Source: Clostridiales bacterium (GTDB lineage: Bacteria; Bacillota; Clostridia; Oscillospirales; CAG-382). From it: a DNA stretch of 19,948 nt. This document shows positions 7,118-16,271 of the stretch, in pieces. The notes under the pieces were generated by a model that saw nothing but the letters and a program-made list of their open reading frames with translations, did not search any database and was not told where the DNA came from. The number at the start of each line of letters is the position of its first letter. Position 1 is the stretch's first letter. The DNA is taken from positions 1 to 19,948 of the forward strand of contig DMMZ01000060.1 in assembly GCA_003452915.1 (NCBI GenBank), read 5' to 3'. Position numbers and translations under genes: made by a program.

Positions 7118-7981
7118 ATGTACCTTACAGTAAAGGCGAATACTCCTCTAGCTCCTTTTTGCAGCATGAAAGTTGGCGGAAACGCAAAATATATAGGAAC
7201 ACCTGAAAACATAGATGAATTAAATTCTATTATAGAATTTATGTCCGATAAAAATGAGAAAATTATGATTTTGGGCAACGCTTCAAACACCCTGTTTTCA
7301 GACGAGGGTTTTGATGGTGCGGTTATTTTTACTACACATATTAATGAAATAAAAACAGAAGGAAACCGAATAACAGCTTATTGCGGTGCTTCATTGACTT
7401 CGGTCGCTGTGGCAGCACAGAAAAATTTCTTAAGTGGATTAGAGTTTGCTTATGGAATTCCGGGTACAGTTGGCGGCGGTGTTTTTATGAACGCAGGTGC
7501 TTACGGTGGAGAGATATCTGATTGTTTTTATGAAGCTGTATGCTTAACACCTGATTTGAAAGAAGTTGTTCTTACAAAACAGGACATGAACTTTTACTAT
7601 CGTCACAGCGTTCTTTCCGAGAATAGTTATACATTGATAAAAGCAACCTTCGAATTAAAAAATGGTGATAATGAAGCTATACGAACTAAAATGGATGAAT
7701 TCATGAGAATGCGTAAGGATAAGCAACCGCTTGAATATCCAAGCTGCGGAAGCACCTTCAAGCGTCCCAAGGATAATTATGCCGGTTGTTTAATCGAACA
7801 ATGCGGTTTAAAGGGTTTTTCAATCGGCGGTGCTGAGGTTTCGGAAAAGCACGCAGGATTTATTATAAATAAAGGCAATGCATCTGCAAATGATATTATT
7901 AAACTTATAGATTATGTTTCTGATTTTGTTTTCGAAAAAACCGGAGTAAGGCTTGAGCCGGAGGTAAGAATAATAAGATAA
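7118..7981 (+). CDS. murB: UDP-N-acetylmuramate dehydrogenase MurB
   Basis: MurB is the cytoplasmic FAD enzyme that reduces UDP-GlcNAc-enolpyruvate to UDP-MurNAc with NADPH in peptidoglycan precursor synthesis. The 287-residue product shows the FAD-binding features (SMKVGG; LGNASNTLFSDEGFDGAVI at 52-70; GIPGTVGGGVFMNAGAYGG at 113-131). It also has the catalytic set: Arg162 in YYRHS, Ser212 in CGSTFKRP, and a C-terminal Glu (280 or 282) in RLEPEVR. An upstream in-frame GTG exists at 7091, but the AAAGGAG at 7104-7110 sits 7 bases before the ATG at 7118, so I use that start. The gene heads the plus-strand run. In many Firmicutes rapZ and yvcK come next; here whiA follows directly. Confidence 0.95.
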   Translation: MYLTVKANTPLAPFCSMKVGGNAKYIGTPENIDELNSIIEFMSDKNEKIMILGNASNTLFSDEGFDGAVIFTTHINEIKTEGNRITAYCGASLTSVAVAAQKNFLSGLEFAYGIPGTVGGGVFMNAGAYGGEISDCFYEAVCLTPDLKEVVLTKQDMNFYYRHSVLSENSYTLIKATFELKNGDNEAIRTKMDEFMRMRKDKQPLEYPSCGSTFKRPKDNYAGCLIEQCGLKGFSIGGAEVSEKHAGFIINKGNASANDIIKLIDYVSDFVFEKTGVRLEPEVRIIR

Positions 7982-7984
7982 AAT

Positions 7985-8007
7985 GTATGAAAGTGCAACT
8001 TTCATAC
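7985..8007 (+). other. Intercistronic hairpin between murB and whiA
   Basis: A perfect 10-bp stem, GTATGAAAGT paired with ACTTTCATAC around a GCA loop, begins 4 bases after the murB stop. The tail TTGCTTTTGG is a poor U-tract, so it is either a weak terminator or attenuator, or an mRNA-end stabiliser. Confidence 0.6.
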
Positions 8008-8051
8008 GTTGCTTTTGGTATATTTATCATGAGAGGAATGGATAAAAATTA

Positions 8052-8723
8052 ATGTCTTTTTCTTCAGATATAAAGGATTATTTATGTAATATACAGGAAA
8101 AACGTCCTTGCTGTCGAAGTGCTTACTTAAACGGTTTTGATGGTTTGGAATTCGAAACGGTCTGTGAGAAAGATTCCGCTTGTTTTGTAAGAGGTGTGTT
8201 TATAAAGAGCGGTTTTGTTTCACCTCCTGAAAACAACAACGGATTGACTATGACCTTCTCTGACGATTTTATTTTCTATGTAAATGGAGTACTTGAAGAT
8301 GCAGGTATGGAAGCTAAAATTGGTAAAAGAAAAGATAAACCTATATTATATTATAAGGAAAGCGAAAAGATAGAGGATTTTCTGGCATTCATCGGTGCTT
8401 CAAAATTTACCTTGATTATGATGGAGCAGAAAGTTATTAAAGAACTGCGAAGCAATGCAAACCGCATCCGAAATGCCGAAACAGCAAATCTTGACCGAAT
8501 GGCAAGAGCAGCGGCTGAGCAATGCGAGGCTATAAGCTTTTTAATAGAAAAGAAAGAATATTCAAAGCTTCCAAGCGAGCTGAAAGAATGTGCCGATTTA
8601 CGAATGGCAAACCCTGATATGAGTCTTGACGAACTCAGGGGCTTGCTTAATCACCCTATAAGTAAATCGGGGATTAATCATAGATTTAAAAAAATCATCG
8701 AGATTGCGGAGCATATAAAATAA
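8052..8723 (+). CDS. whiA: WhiA-family DNA-binding protein, compact form
   Basis: WhiA proteins control sporulation septation in actinomycetes and influence division and chromosome segregation in Firmicutes. The canonical amino end (MSFSSDIKDYL, then CCRSAYLNGF) and the canonical rest are present: RGVFIKSGFVSPPE at about 47-60 (second LAGLIDADG-like half), LAFIGAS at 111-117, NRIRNAETANL at 137-147 and the C-terminal helix-turn-helix region ending KSGINHRFKKIIEIAE (205-220). The product is only 223 residues against about 300-320 normally; the first LAGLIDADG-like half, some 80-90 residues, is missing between residues 30 and 45. Only 70 bases lie upstream, so a wrong start does not explain this. 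The start follows AGAGGA at a rather long distance (14 bases). dnaE begins 25 bases downstream. Confidence 0.88.
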   Translation: MSFSSDIKDYLCNIQEKRPCCRSAYLNGFDGLEFETVCEKDSACFVRGVFIKSGFVSPPENNNGLTMTFSDDFIFYVNGVLEDAGMEAKIGKRKDKPILYYKESEKIEDFLAFIGASKFTLIMMEQKVIKELRSNANRIRNAETANLDRMARAAAEQCEAISFLIEKKEYSKLPSELKECADLRMANPDMSLDELRGLLNHPISKSGINHRFKKIIEIAEHIK

Positions 8724-8748
8724 ACATTTTAAAAAAGGAAGTGGAAAA

Positions 8749-11700
8749 GTGGGCTTTGTTCATTTGCATTTACATACTGAATACAGCCTGCTTGACGGTG
8801 AATGCCGTATTAATTCCCTGCCCGATGCAGTAAAAAAAGCAGGTCAAAGTGCCGTTGCAATAACTGACCATGGTGCTTTATATGGAATAATAGATTTTTA
8901 TAAAGCGTGTAAATCAGCAGGCATAAAGCCGATAATTGGTTGTGAGGTTTATGTTGCTCCGAGAACAATGAACGATAAGGTTTATCCTATTGATACCGCT
9001 TATTCGCATCTTATACTTTTAGTTAAGGATAAGACTGGTTACGAGAACCTGATGAACATTGTGTCAAAGGCGTTTACACAGGGTTTCTACCAAAAACCTC
9101 GTACCGACAAAGAAACGCTTGAAAAATACAGCGAGGGACTTATTGCCCTTTCGGGATGTATCTCCGGACTTATACCCAAGTGTATAATTAACGGTGATGT
9201 TTCACTTGCAAGAGAGAATGCTTTGTTTTTCAAACGTATTTTCGGTAAAGATAATTTCTACCTTGAGCTTCAACGTCATGGAATAGACAAGCAGGCTATT
9301 GTAAACGAAGCTCTTGTTACCCTCTCACGCGAGCTTGATATACCGCTTGTAGCTACAAACGATGTGCATTATGTAAACCAATCTGACAGTACCCTGCAAC
9401 GACTGTTGATGGCTATACAAATAGGAAAAACGCTTGACGAGGGCGGCTACGGTATGGAGGGAGACCGCTTTTATTTAAAAAGCAGTACGGAAATGTCTTC
9501 ACTTTTCGCAGACCTGCCTGAAGCAATCAGTAATACCGAAAAAATCGCAGAACGCTGTAACTATGATTTTGATTTTGAGACAATGCATTTACCCGCATTT
9601 ATTCCGCCCAAACCCTTAACACCATACGAATATCTGAAAAAACTTTGTTACGATGGATATGCCGATAAAGCAAAAAAAGGTTTTGTTCCGGATAATGACG
9701 AATATATAAACAGACTTGAATACGAGCTTCTGATAATAAAAAGCATGGGCTTTGTTGATTATTATCTTATTGTATGGGATTTCGTTGCCTTTGCAAAAAA
9801 GCGTTCAATACCTGTGGGTCCGGGCAGAGGCAGCGGTGTAGGCAGCTTATGTGCGTATTTTATCGGTATAACCGATGTTGACCCAATAAAATACGGCTTG
9901 CTTTTCGAGCGGTTTTTAAACCCCGAGCGTGTAAGTATGCCCGACTTTGATATAGATTTCTGCGACGAACGCAGGAACGAAGTTATTGATTATGTTTCGG
10001 ACAAATATGGTAAAGCTCATGTTGCACAAATTGTAACCTTTGGTACTTTAGCCTGCCGTCAGGCTATTCGGGATACAGGCAGAGCGCTTGGTATGTCTTA
10101 TTCGGCTGTTGATAATATCGCAAAGCTGATTCCAAGATATATAAGCGTTTCATTGGATTCCGCTCTTCGCGAGAGCAAGGAATTAAAAAACATCTACGAC
10201 AACGATATACAAGCAAGAAGACTTATTGACTTTGCCAAAGCGCTTGAGGGCAGACCGAGAAATACCTCCACCCACGCAACCGGTGTTGTTATAACAGACA
10301 AGCCGCTTACAACTTATGTACCACTTGCGCTTAACGACAGCGTTACGGTTACGCAGTTCACAATGAACACAATTGCGGAGCTCGGACTGCTTAAAATAGA
10401 TTTTCTCGGACTTCGCTTCTTAACTATATTAGATAACACCCAAAAAGCGGCAAAAAGTAAATATCCCGATTTCAACCCCGAAAAGATACCGTTTGATGAT
10501 ACGGAAACCTATAATTTGTTTGCATCGGGTAATTCACTCGGTTTGTTTCAGCTTGAAAGTGATGGAATGCGTAACCTTTTGATGCGTATGAAGCCTGCCC
10601 ATCTCGAGGATATTACATCCGCAATATCACTTTACCGTCCCGGTCCTATGCAATCAATCGAACGCTTTTTACAAAACCGGAAAAATCCCGAAAAAACAGA
10701 ATATTTAACACCCGAGTTAAAAGAAATACTTTCGACAACACATGGATGTATAATATATCAGGAGCAGGTAATGCAAATCTGCCGCAAGCTTGCAGGCTAT
10801 TCTTATGGAAGAGCAGACATTGTCCGCAGAGCAATGTCAAAGAAAAAAGTAGAAGCCATGGCAAAGGAACAGCTTGGCTTTATTGAGGGAGCGAAAGAGC
10901 ATGGCATAAGCGAGGACAAGGCAAACCAAATCTTTGATTTGATGTACGAGTTTGCAAAATACGCCTTTAACAAGAGCCATGCGGTAGCATATGCGGTGGT
11001 TGCCTATAAAACGGCGTATTTAAAATGCCATTATCCGAAAGAATATATGTGTTCGCTCCTTAATTCTGTTTCGGGTGATAATTTCAAGATAAAAGAATAT
11101 ATAGATGATTGTGCAAGAATGAAAATAGCTATACTTCCCCCAGACATAAACGAGAGCGGTGAAATGTTTGCCATAAGCGGAGAAAATCTTCGTTTCGGCT
11201 TGGTTGCAGTTAAAAATGTCGGCTGGCTGTTTGCACAAAAATTAATAGCCGAACGTCAACATAGAAAATTTTCGAGTGTAGAAGATTTTCTTACCCGAAT
11301 ACACAGCTTCGGTAATACCCGCATGATAGAAGCACTTATTCTCTGCGGTGCGCTTGATTCCTTTGGTGTATTCCGCAGCAGATTGATAGCGGAGCTTGAT
11401 TCTGCCCTTGATATATTGTCTAAGCAGAGAAGCGGAAATGTTGAAGGTCAGGTAGGGTTATTTGACAATGCTGATAGCGAAAAAAATGAAAATACAATGT
11501 TAAAGCTTGACTTTCGCAACATAAACGAGTATCCTCTGCTTGAACGGTTATCACAGGAAAAAGCTCTGACAGGACTTTATTTTTCGGGACATCCCCTAGA
11601 TAAATACCAAAAGCTTATTAAATCGTGTGGAGCATACACAACAAAACAGCTATTAAATGGTCTTACAAATGGTAAAATAAAGGAAAAACAACAAGTTAGC

Positions 11701-12195
11701 TTTGTCGCCCTTGTTACCAAAAAGCGTACTAAGATAACGAAAAGTAACACAATAATGGCTTTTATAACTGCAGAGGATCTTGACGGCGAAACCGAAATAA
11801 TACTTTTCCCTACCGTTTATGAAGAATATGGTGGTAAAATCACTGAGGGCGAAATATACATTTTTGAATGTGAAGCAACCTTAAAAGAGAGCTTTAATGA
11901 CGAAACCGTTGATGAAGTAAAACTTTTAATGAAAAAAGTTAAGTCCGCCGACGGCTGGGAGCAGGACAGTGATCTTGCTTTGTACTTAAAAATAACCGTT
12001 AAAAATTTAACACGCCTTGATGATGCTCTTGCCATAATCAAGGAACATCCGGGAAAAAGCAGGGTTTGTGTTTATTTTGAAAAGGAAAAAAAGCTTCGTG
12101 AGGTTAAGGATTTGAAATGTAATATTGATGATAAACTTTTTTCGCAGCTAAAACTTATTTTAGGTGAAGCGAATATTGCATCTAAAAAAATCTAA
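8749..12195 (+). CDS. dnaE: DNA polymerase III alpha subunit DnaE
   Basis: This is the replicative or lagging-strand C-family polymerase, 1148 residues, full length for DnaE1-type enzymes. The N-terminal PHP domain (1-210) keeps its metal-site motifs (HLHLHTEYS at 5-13, ITDHGALYG, GCEVYV, ATNDVHY at 202-208). The palm has GPGRGSGVGSLCAYFIGI (357-374) and PDFDIDF with D401 and D403, and the third aspartate is D551 in KIDFLGL, matching the known catalytic trio. An OB-fold segment is visible around residues 980-1070 (VSFVALVTKKRTK..., then MAFITAEDLDG). No proofreading exonuclease insert of PolC type is present. The GTG start is supported by AAGGAAG 7 bases upstream. The gene is likely co-transcribed with whiA and sits in the usual whiA-dnaE order for Clostridia. 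Confidence 0.96.
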   Translation: MGFVHLHLHTEYSLLDGECRINSLPDAVKKAGQSAVAITDHGALYGIIDFYKACKSAGIKPIIGCEVYVAPRTMNDKVYPIDTAYSHLILLVKDKTGYENLMNIVSKAFTQGFYQKPRTDKETLEKYSEGLIALSGCISGLIPKCIINGDVSLARENALFFKRIFGKDNFYLELQRHGIDKQAIVNEALVTLSRELDIPLVATNDVHYVNQSDSTLQRLLMAIQIGKTLDEGGYGMEGDRFYLKSSTEMSSLFADLPEAISNTEKIAERCNYDFDFETMHLPAFIPPKPLTPYEYLKKLCYDGYADKAKKGFVPDNDEYINRLEYELLIIKSMGFVDYYLIVWDFVAFAKKRSIPVGPGRGSGVGSLCAYFIGITDVDPIKYGLLFERFLNPERVSMPDFDIDFCDERRNEVIDYVSDKYGKAHVAQIVTFGTLACRQAIRDTGRALGMSYSAVDNIAKLIPRYISVSLDSALRESKELKNIYDNDIQARRLIDFAKALEGRPRNTSTHATGVVITDKPLTTYVPLALNDSVTVTQFTMNTIAELGLLKIDFLGLRFLTILDNTQKAAKSKYPDFNPEKIPFDDTETYNLFASGNSLGLFQLESDGMRNLLMRMKPAHLEDITSAISLYRPGPMQSIERFLQNRKNPEKTEYLTPELKEILSTTHGCIIYQEQVMQICRKLAGYSYGRADIVRRAMSKKKVEAMAKEQLGFIEGAKEHGISEDKANQIFDLMYEFAKYAFNKSHAVAYAVVAYKTAYLKCHYPKEYMCSLLNSVSGDNFKIKEYIDDCARMKIAILPPDINESGEMFAISGENLRFGLVAVKNVGWLFAQKLIAERQHRKFSSVEDFLTRIHSFGNTRMIEALILCGALDSFGVFRSRLIAELDSALDILSKQRSGNVEGQVGLFDNADSEKNENTMLKLDFRNINEYPLLERLSQEKALTGLYFSGHPLDKYQKLIKSCGAYTTKQLLNGLTNGKIKEKQQVSFVALVTKKRTKITKSNTIMAFITAEDLDGETEIILFPTVYEEYGGKITEGEIYIFECEATLKESFNDETVDEVKLLMKKVKSADGWEQDSDLALYLKITVKNLTRLDDALAIIKEHPGKSRVCVYFEKEKKLREVKDLKCNIDDKLFSQLKLILGEANIASKKI

Positions 12196-12279
12196 AAAAA
12201 TTATACCAAGCCGCAAGACCGGCAGTAACGGCTTATAAAACATTTTCTTTCCACTTGTGCCGGAGAAACGGAAAAACAT

Positions 12280-14976
12280 ATGCAAGAAAATCTTAATAAC
12301 GAAAATAATACCAGTAAAAACGAAAATGAACAGTCATTAAACAATAGTATTTCATCTGAAAAGACCAGATTGGTTGATATTTCAGAGATAAGCAGCACAA
12401 GAACAACAGGCTCAATAAAAGCTTCAACAACTGGAATCGGTAAAAGAAGAGCAAAAATAGCCGCTAAAGTAACAGCTAAGTCTTCCCTTTTTATGTTGAG
12501 GAAGGTGCTTACTTATGCACTCAACATATTTCTGACCGCGTTGCTGGTCGGTATAATAACAGGTGCTGTTGTGGGAGTTGCATTTTTAATCTACGTCAAA
12601 AATTATATCGATCCCGAATACAACGGGCTTGATAACCTGAAATTCGATTCAGCCGGAAATACAAAAATATATTACCTGGATAAAGAAGGCAAGGAAGTTG
12701 AGATTGATACCCTAAGCGGATCTGAAAACAGACTTTGGGCCGAATATACTATGTTTCCGGAAAATTTGAAAGATGCTTATGTATCTGTTGAAGATCAACG
12801 CTTTTGGGAACATAACGGCGTTGATATAAAAAGAACTTTATCTGCAGTATACAACTTTTTTATACCGACAAAATCCTCTTATGGAGGAGGTTCTACTATT
12901 ACTCAACAGTTGATTAAGAACGTAACAGGTGAAAACGAGACCACTATTCAAAGAAAGGTTCAGGAAATTTTCAGATCGTTAAATGTAAACGAGAAATTTT
13001 CGAGACAAGAAATTCTTGAAATGTATCTCAACACAATTTATCTGTCTCAGAATTCATATGGCGTCCGTGTTGCAGCACAGACTTATTTTGGCAAGGAGTT
13101 ACAGGATCTGACATTAGTTGAATGTGCTTCACTTGCAGCGATTGCAAAATCTCCGATAGCATACGACCCAATTTTAAATCCAAAAAATAATCTTCAAAGA
13201 CGAAATCTGGTTCTTAAGCTCATGCTTGAGCAAGGAAAAATAACACAGGAGGAATATAACGAGTCATATGATGCTCCGCTTGTGTTAAACAGAAACACCG
13301 AAACTGATTATACCGAAACTATACATTCTTACTATATAGACACAGTTATTGACGATGCCTTGAATTTTTTAATGAAAGAAAAGGATATCGATATTACCAC
13401 GGCTTCAAGAATTCTTTATTCAGGTAAGCTCAAGATAATTACCTGTATTGACCCTGTTGTTCAGAATGAACTTGAGAAAGTTTTTACCAACGACAGTATC
13501 TTTGACGATAAAACAATGTCTGAATCTGAAAACGCAAAAGGTCAAGCAGCTATGTGTATTGTCGACCCCCATACAGGTAACCTTTTAGGCATTGTGGGTG
13601 GCAGAGGAGAAAAGAAGATAAACCGTGGTTTTAACAGAGCTACACAAAGTAAACGACAGTGCGGTTCTTCTATCAAGCCTCTTTCAATTTATGCTCTTGC
13701 AATAGATACCGGCCTGTACACTTACGGATCATCGGTTGATGATGTACCGACTGTATATTTTGCCGATAAAAACACTTATTGGCCTACAAACGCAAACAAA
13801 AGGTTTGCGGGAAAAATTCCTTTGACGCGTGCAATTAATGAATCTTTGAACACAGTTGCGGTTCAAACAGTACAAAAGCTTGGTATAGATACAGTCTTTG
13901 ACAACTTATTAAAACAAGGTTTTACAACCCTAGTTGACAGCAAAACTTTAGACAACGGCGTTACCTATTCGGATAAGCAGTTATCACCACTTGCACTCGG
14001 TTCTTTCACTGATGGTGTAACGGTAAGAGAAATGACACAAGCTTATACGTCTTTTGCCAATCAGGGTATTCTTACCAAAGCCAGAACCTTCACCGAGATT
14101 ATTGATGACACAGACACCTTTAAGAACGAGATCGAACAAGAACAAATTTATTCCGAATCTACCGCTTATATAATGACCTCGTTGTTAGAAAATGTAATAA
14201 AAGATGGCACTGCAAAAAGCGTTATAACATTAGATGCAAATTTTAAAGACCTTGAGGTTGCAGGTAAAACAGGTTCTACAAACGAAAATAAAGATAACTA
14301 TTTCTGTGGTTATACACCCGATTATGTAGGCTGTACCTGGTTCGGATACGACAATAACAAGACAATTACTTCAAGAAGAAATCCCGCTACCAAGTTATGG
14401 GATTTGGTCATGAACAATATTTACACGTACCTAAAGGAAAATAATATTGAATATACCAAAGAGTTTTATATGCCGCCATCTATTGTTACAGGTGTAACTT
14501 ATTGCTCGTGCTCCGGTGATATGCCTACCGAAGCATGCGGAAAGGATTTATACCATACGCATTATAGCGGACCTCATGTCGTTTATAATGATGGTGTATA
14601 TGCTAAAGGAACCTTACCTTCAAAACCATGTGATGTACACGTAGAGGTTGACTGGGATCCTGATACCAAGGCAGTTTGCTTTGAGGGCTTTAATTGTACA
14701 AATAAAATCAGAGTCAGCTTGAGAAAAATAACAAGCCGTGAATATAATCAACAGATAAGAATTTTAGATGCCCAGTTTGTTTATTGGGATTTACCTGAAG
14801 GTTATATATATCCGACAGGTAATAATGTTCCATTCTTTCAGAATCTTATAGGAAGCGGTATTTATGTTGGATCTTCAGGAGTTGATCATCCTGCAAACCG
14901 GGTATGTATAGAACATTATGACCCCAGTTTGTATCCAGATGTTAGCGATGATATGGATATAAGCTTTTATGATTAA
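12280..14976 (+). CDS. Class A penicillin-binding protein (transglycosylase/transpeptidase)
   Basis: This 898-residue bifunctional enzyme polymerises and cross-links peptidoglycan at the outer membrane face. Residues 1-70 are a polar, Asn/Lys-rich cytoplasmic tail, and about 78-107 form the single membrane anchor. The GT51 transglycosylase domain (about 150-330) has catalytic Glu171 in EDQRFWEHNGVD, GGSTITQQLIKN (203-214), RKVQEIFRS and NTIYLSQNSYG. The transpeptidase domain has Ser463 in SSIK (463-466), SLN (522-524) and KTGS (663-666). A further region of about 170 residues holds paired cysteines (C742, C744, C753, C784, C800, C806, C876) before an acidic end. Upstream spacing to the dnaE stop is 84 bases; the best ribosome-binding site is CGGAG, somewhat far (15 bases), so the start is less certain. 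It is of the PonA/PBP1 type; I assign no symbol. Confidence 0.95.
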   Translation: MQENLNNENNTSKNENEQSLNNSISSEKTRLVDISEISSTRTTGSIKASTTGIGKRRAKIAAKVTAKSSLFMLRKVLTYALNIFLTALLVGIITGAVVGVAFLIYVKNYIDPEYNGLDNLKFDSAGNTKIYYLDKEGKEVEIDTLSGSENRLWAEYTMFPENLKDAYVSVEDQRFWEHNGVDIKRTLSAVYNFFIPTKSSYGGGSTITQQLIKNVTGENETTIQRKVQEIFRSLNVNEKFSRQEILEMYLNTIYLSQNSYGVRVAAQTYFGKELQDLTLVECASLAAIAKSPIAYDPILNPKNNLQRRNLVLKLMLEQGKITQEEYNESYDAPLVLNRNTETDYTETIHSYYIDTVIDDALNFLMKEKDIDITTASRILYSGKLKIITCIDPVVQNELEKVFTNDSIFDDKTMSESENAKGQAAMCIVDPHTGNLLGIVGGRGEKKINRGFNRATQSKRQCGSSIKPLSIYALAIDTGLYTYGSSVDDVPTVYFADKNTYWPTNANKRFAGKIPLTRAINESLNTVAVQTVQKLGIDTVFDNLLKQGFTTLVDSKTLDNGVTYSDKQLSPLALGSFTDGVTVREMTQAYTSFANQGILTKARTFTEIIDDTDTFKNEIEQEQIYSESTAYIMTSLLENVIKDGTAKSVITLDANFKDLEVAGKTGSTNENKDNYFCGYTPDYVGCTWFGYDNNKTITSRRNPATKLWDLVMNNIYTYLKENNIEYTKEFYMPPSIVTGVTYCSCSGDMPTEACGKDLYHTHYSGPHVVYNDGVYAKGTLPSKPCDVHVEVDWDPDTKAVCFEGFNCTNKIRVSLRKITSREYNQQIRILDAQFVYWDLPEGYIYPTGNNVPFFQNLIGSGIYVGSSGVDHPANRVCIEHYDPSLYPDVSDDMDISFYD

Positions 14977-15000
14977 TAAAATCTGACTCCTACGAAAGGC

Positions 15001-15765
15001 ATGGATATAAATATGAAACGGGTAGAAGCGGATGATGAACAATATCTTACTCTCGCCCTGCGACTATCAATAGCTATGTTGCGAAACGGTGGCGAAACCT
15101 ACAGAGCTGAAGAGTGTGCCAGGAATATTCTGTCTTCGGGCGGAGCCAAAGAGATTGAAATTTTGGCTCTTCCTACAGGTATGACCGTTACGGCGGAATA
15201 CAACGGACAGACCTTTACACGGGTCCGCACTTTAAGAGTAAGAGAAAATAACCTTGGTAACATTGACTTATTAAATACAATCTCCCGAGAAGTTTCTGCC
15301 GGAAAAATTCATGCCGAACAGGCAATAAATCGTGTCGCTGAAATAGAGTTATTAAGCATAGGTCTGCTCAAAAAGAGTGTTTGTGCCTGTATTTCTTCTG
15401 CCTTTTTTACTGTTATATTCGGTGGTGGAATTTTAGAATTCTCACTCGCGCTTTATGTAGCCTTTATAGCTCAGCTTTTTATAACACTATTAAAAAAAAT
15501 GGGCTCGCTTTCCTTTTTTTCAAATATGGGCGGCAGTATTTTAACCGCTGTTCTGGCAAAGCTATGTTTATTTATGTTCCCAGACATAAACATGGGTGTA
15601 ATTATTATCGGAGGAATTATGCCTTTGCTGCCCGGACTTGCCACAATCAATGCAATACGTGATACGCTTTACGGCGATTTGATATCGGGTGCTGCAAGAG
15701 GTGTCGAAGCTCTGCTCTCCGCAGTTTCGATAGCTGCCGGAGTTGCGCTCGTGCTTTCAATATAA
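15001..15765 (+). CDS. ThrE/YjjP-type exporter, large subunit
   Basis: The 254-residue product matches the threonine/serine exporter ThrE N-terminal family (DUF1212, YjjP-like). The cytoplasmic part (1-115) carries the family signature around NGGETYRAEECARNI (29-43) and LALPTGM. Five membrane segments follow at about 121-142, 145-165, 172-193, 197-216 and 232-253, including the GGIMPLLPG stretch (204-212) that marks these transporters. The partner subunit follows after 12 bases, as expected for a split ThrE. The exact substrate cannot be read from sequence; threonine/serine or dicarboxylate export are known in the family. The start is uncertain: GAAAGG is only one base from the ATG at 15001, so the in-frame ATG at 15013 could be used instead. 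Confidence 0.85.
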   Translation: MDINMKRVEADDEQYLTLALRLSIAMLRNGGETYRAEECARNILSSGGAKEIEILALPTGMTVTAEYNGQTFTRVRTLRVRENNLGNIDLLNTISREVSAGKIHAEQAINRVAEIELLSIGLLKKSVCACISSAFFTVIFGGGILEFSLALYVAFIAQLFITLLKKMGSLSFFSNMGGSILTAVLAKLCLFMFPDINMGVIIIGGIMPLLPGLATINAIRDTLYGDLISGAARGVEALLSAVSIAAGVALVLSI

Positions 15766-15777
15766 GGAGTGGTATAA

Positions 15778-16251
15778 GTGGAAAACATTTTAATTGTTCT
15801 TGTATCAACCTTTTTAGCCGCACTTTTTTTCGGACTACAGTTATCGGCACCTAAACGTACATTGATAATAGCTCCGCTCTTGGGAATATTCGGTTATTTT
15901 GTTTATTTATATACAAATAACTTAACAGACAGCGAATACAGCGCCGCCTTTTTCGGAACTCTTGCCGCATGTATGCCGGCAGAGCTTTTTGCGCGAATAA
16001 TCAAAACACCTGCAACCGTAATTATTTTTATATCGGTAATACCATTAGTACCCGGTGTAATGCTATATCAGACAATGCTGTATTTTGCTGAAAATAATTT
16101 TAATGCCGGTGCTTATGAGATAACCCGAACACTCATTTATTCAGGTGCTATGGCAATAGCTATTACAATTTCAACAATGTTTGGTAAACACCTTTTTGCA
16201 CCGCTTATAAAGCTAATAAACGAAAAAAAGCTACGAAATAAAAATCTATAA
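15778..16251 (+). CDS. ThrE/YjjB-type exporter, small subunit
   Basis: This 157-residue, almost wholly hydrophobic protein is of the DUF3815/ThrE_2 (YjjB-like) type. Membrane segments lie at about 2-20, 28-46, 52-73, 78-101 and 112-137, with VIPLVPGVMLYQTM (87-100) mirroring the PLLPG motif of the larger partner. It starts with GTG at 15778; the site AAGGAGT overlaps the stop of the preceding gene, which suggests translational coupling. Together the two subunits make what is a single polypeptide in Corynebacterium ThrE. Confidence 0.85.
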   Translation: MENILIVLVSTFLAALFFGLQLSAPKRTLIIAPLLGIFGYFVYLYTNNLTDSEYSAAFFGTLAACMPAELFARIIKTPATVIIFISVIPLVPGVMLYQTMLYFAENNFNAGAYEITRTLIYSGAMAIAITISTMFGKHLFAPLIKLINEKKLRNKNL

Positions 16252-16271
16252 AAGGAAACCTCGTTCTTATA

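Noticed and set aside
12208..12234. AAGCCG/CGGCTT pairing after dnaE, considered as a terminator
   Set aside because: The stem is 6 bp with a 15-base loop and no proper T-run, and the gap is only 84 bases within a co-directional run.
15381..15662. Plus-strand frame of 93 codons inside the ThrE-type gene
   Set aside because: The Tyr/Cys/Phe-rich product is an out-of-frame reading of membrane-segment codons, with no start signal.
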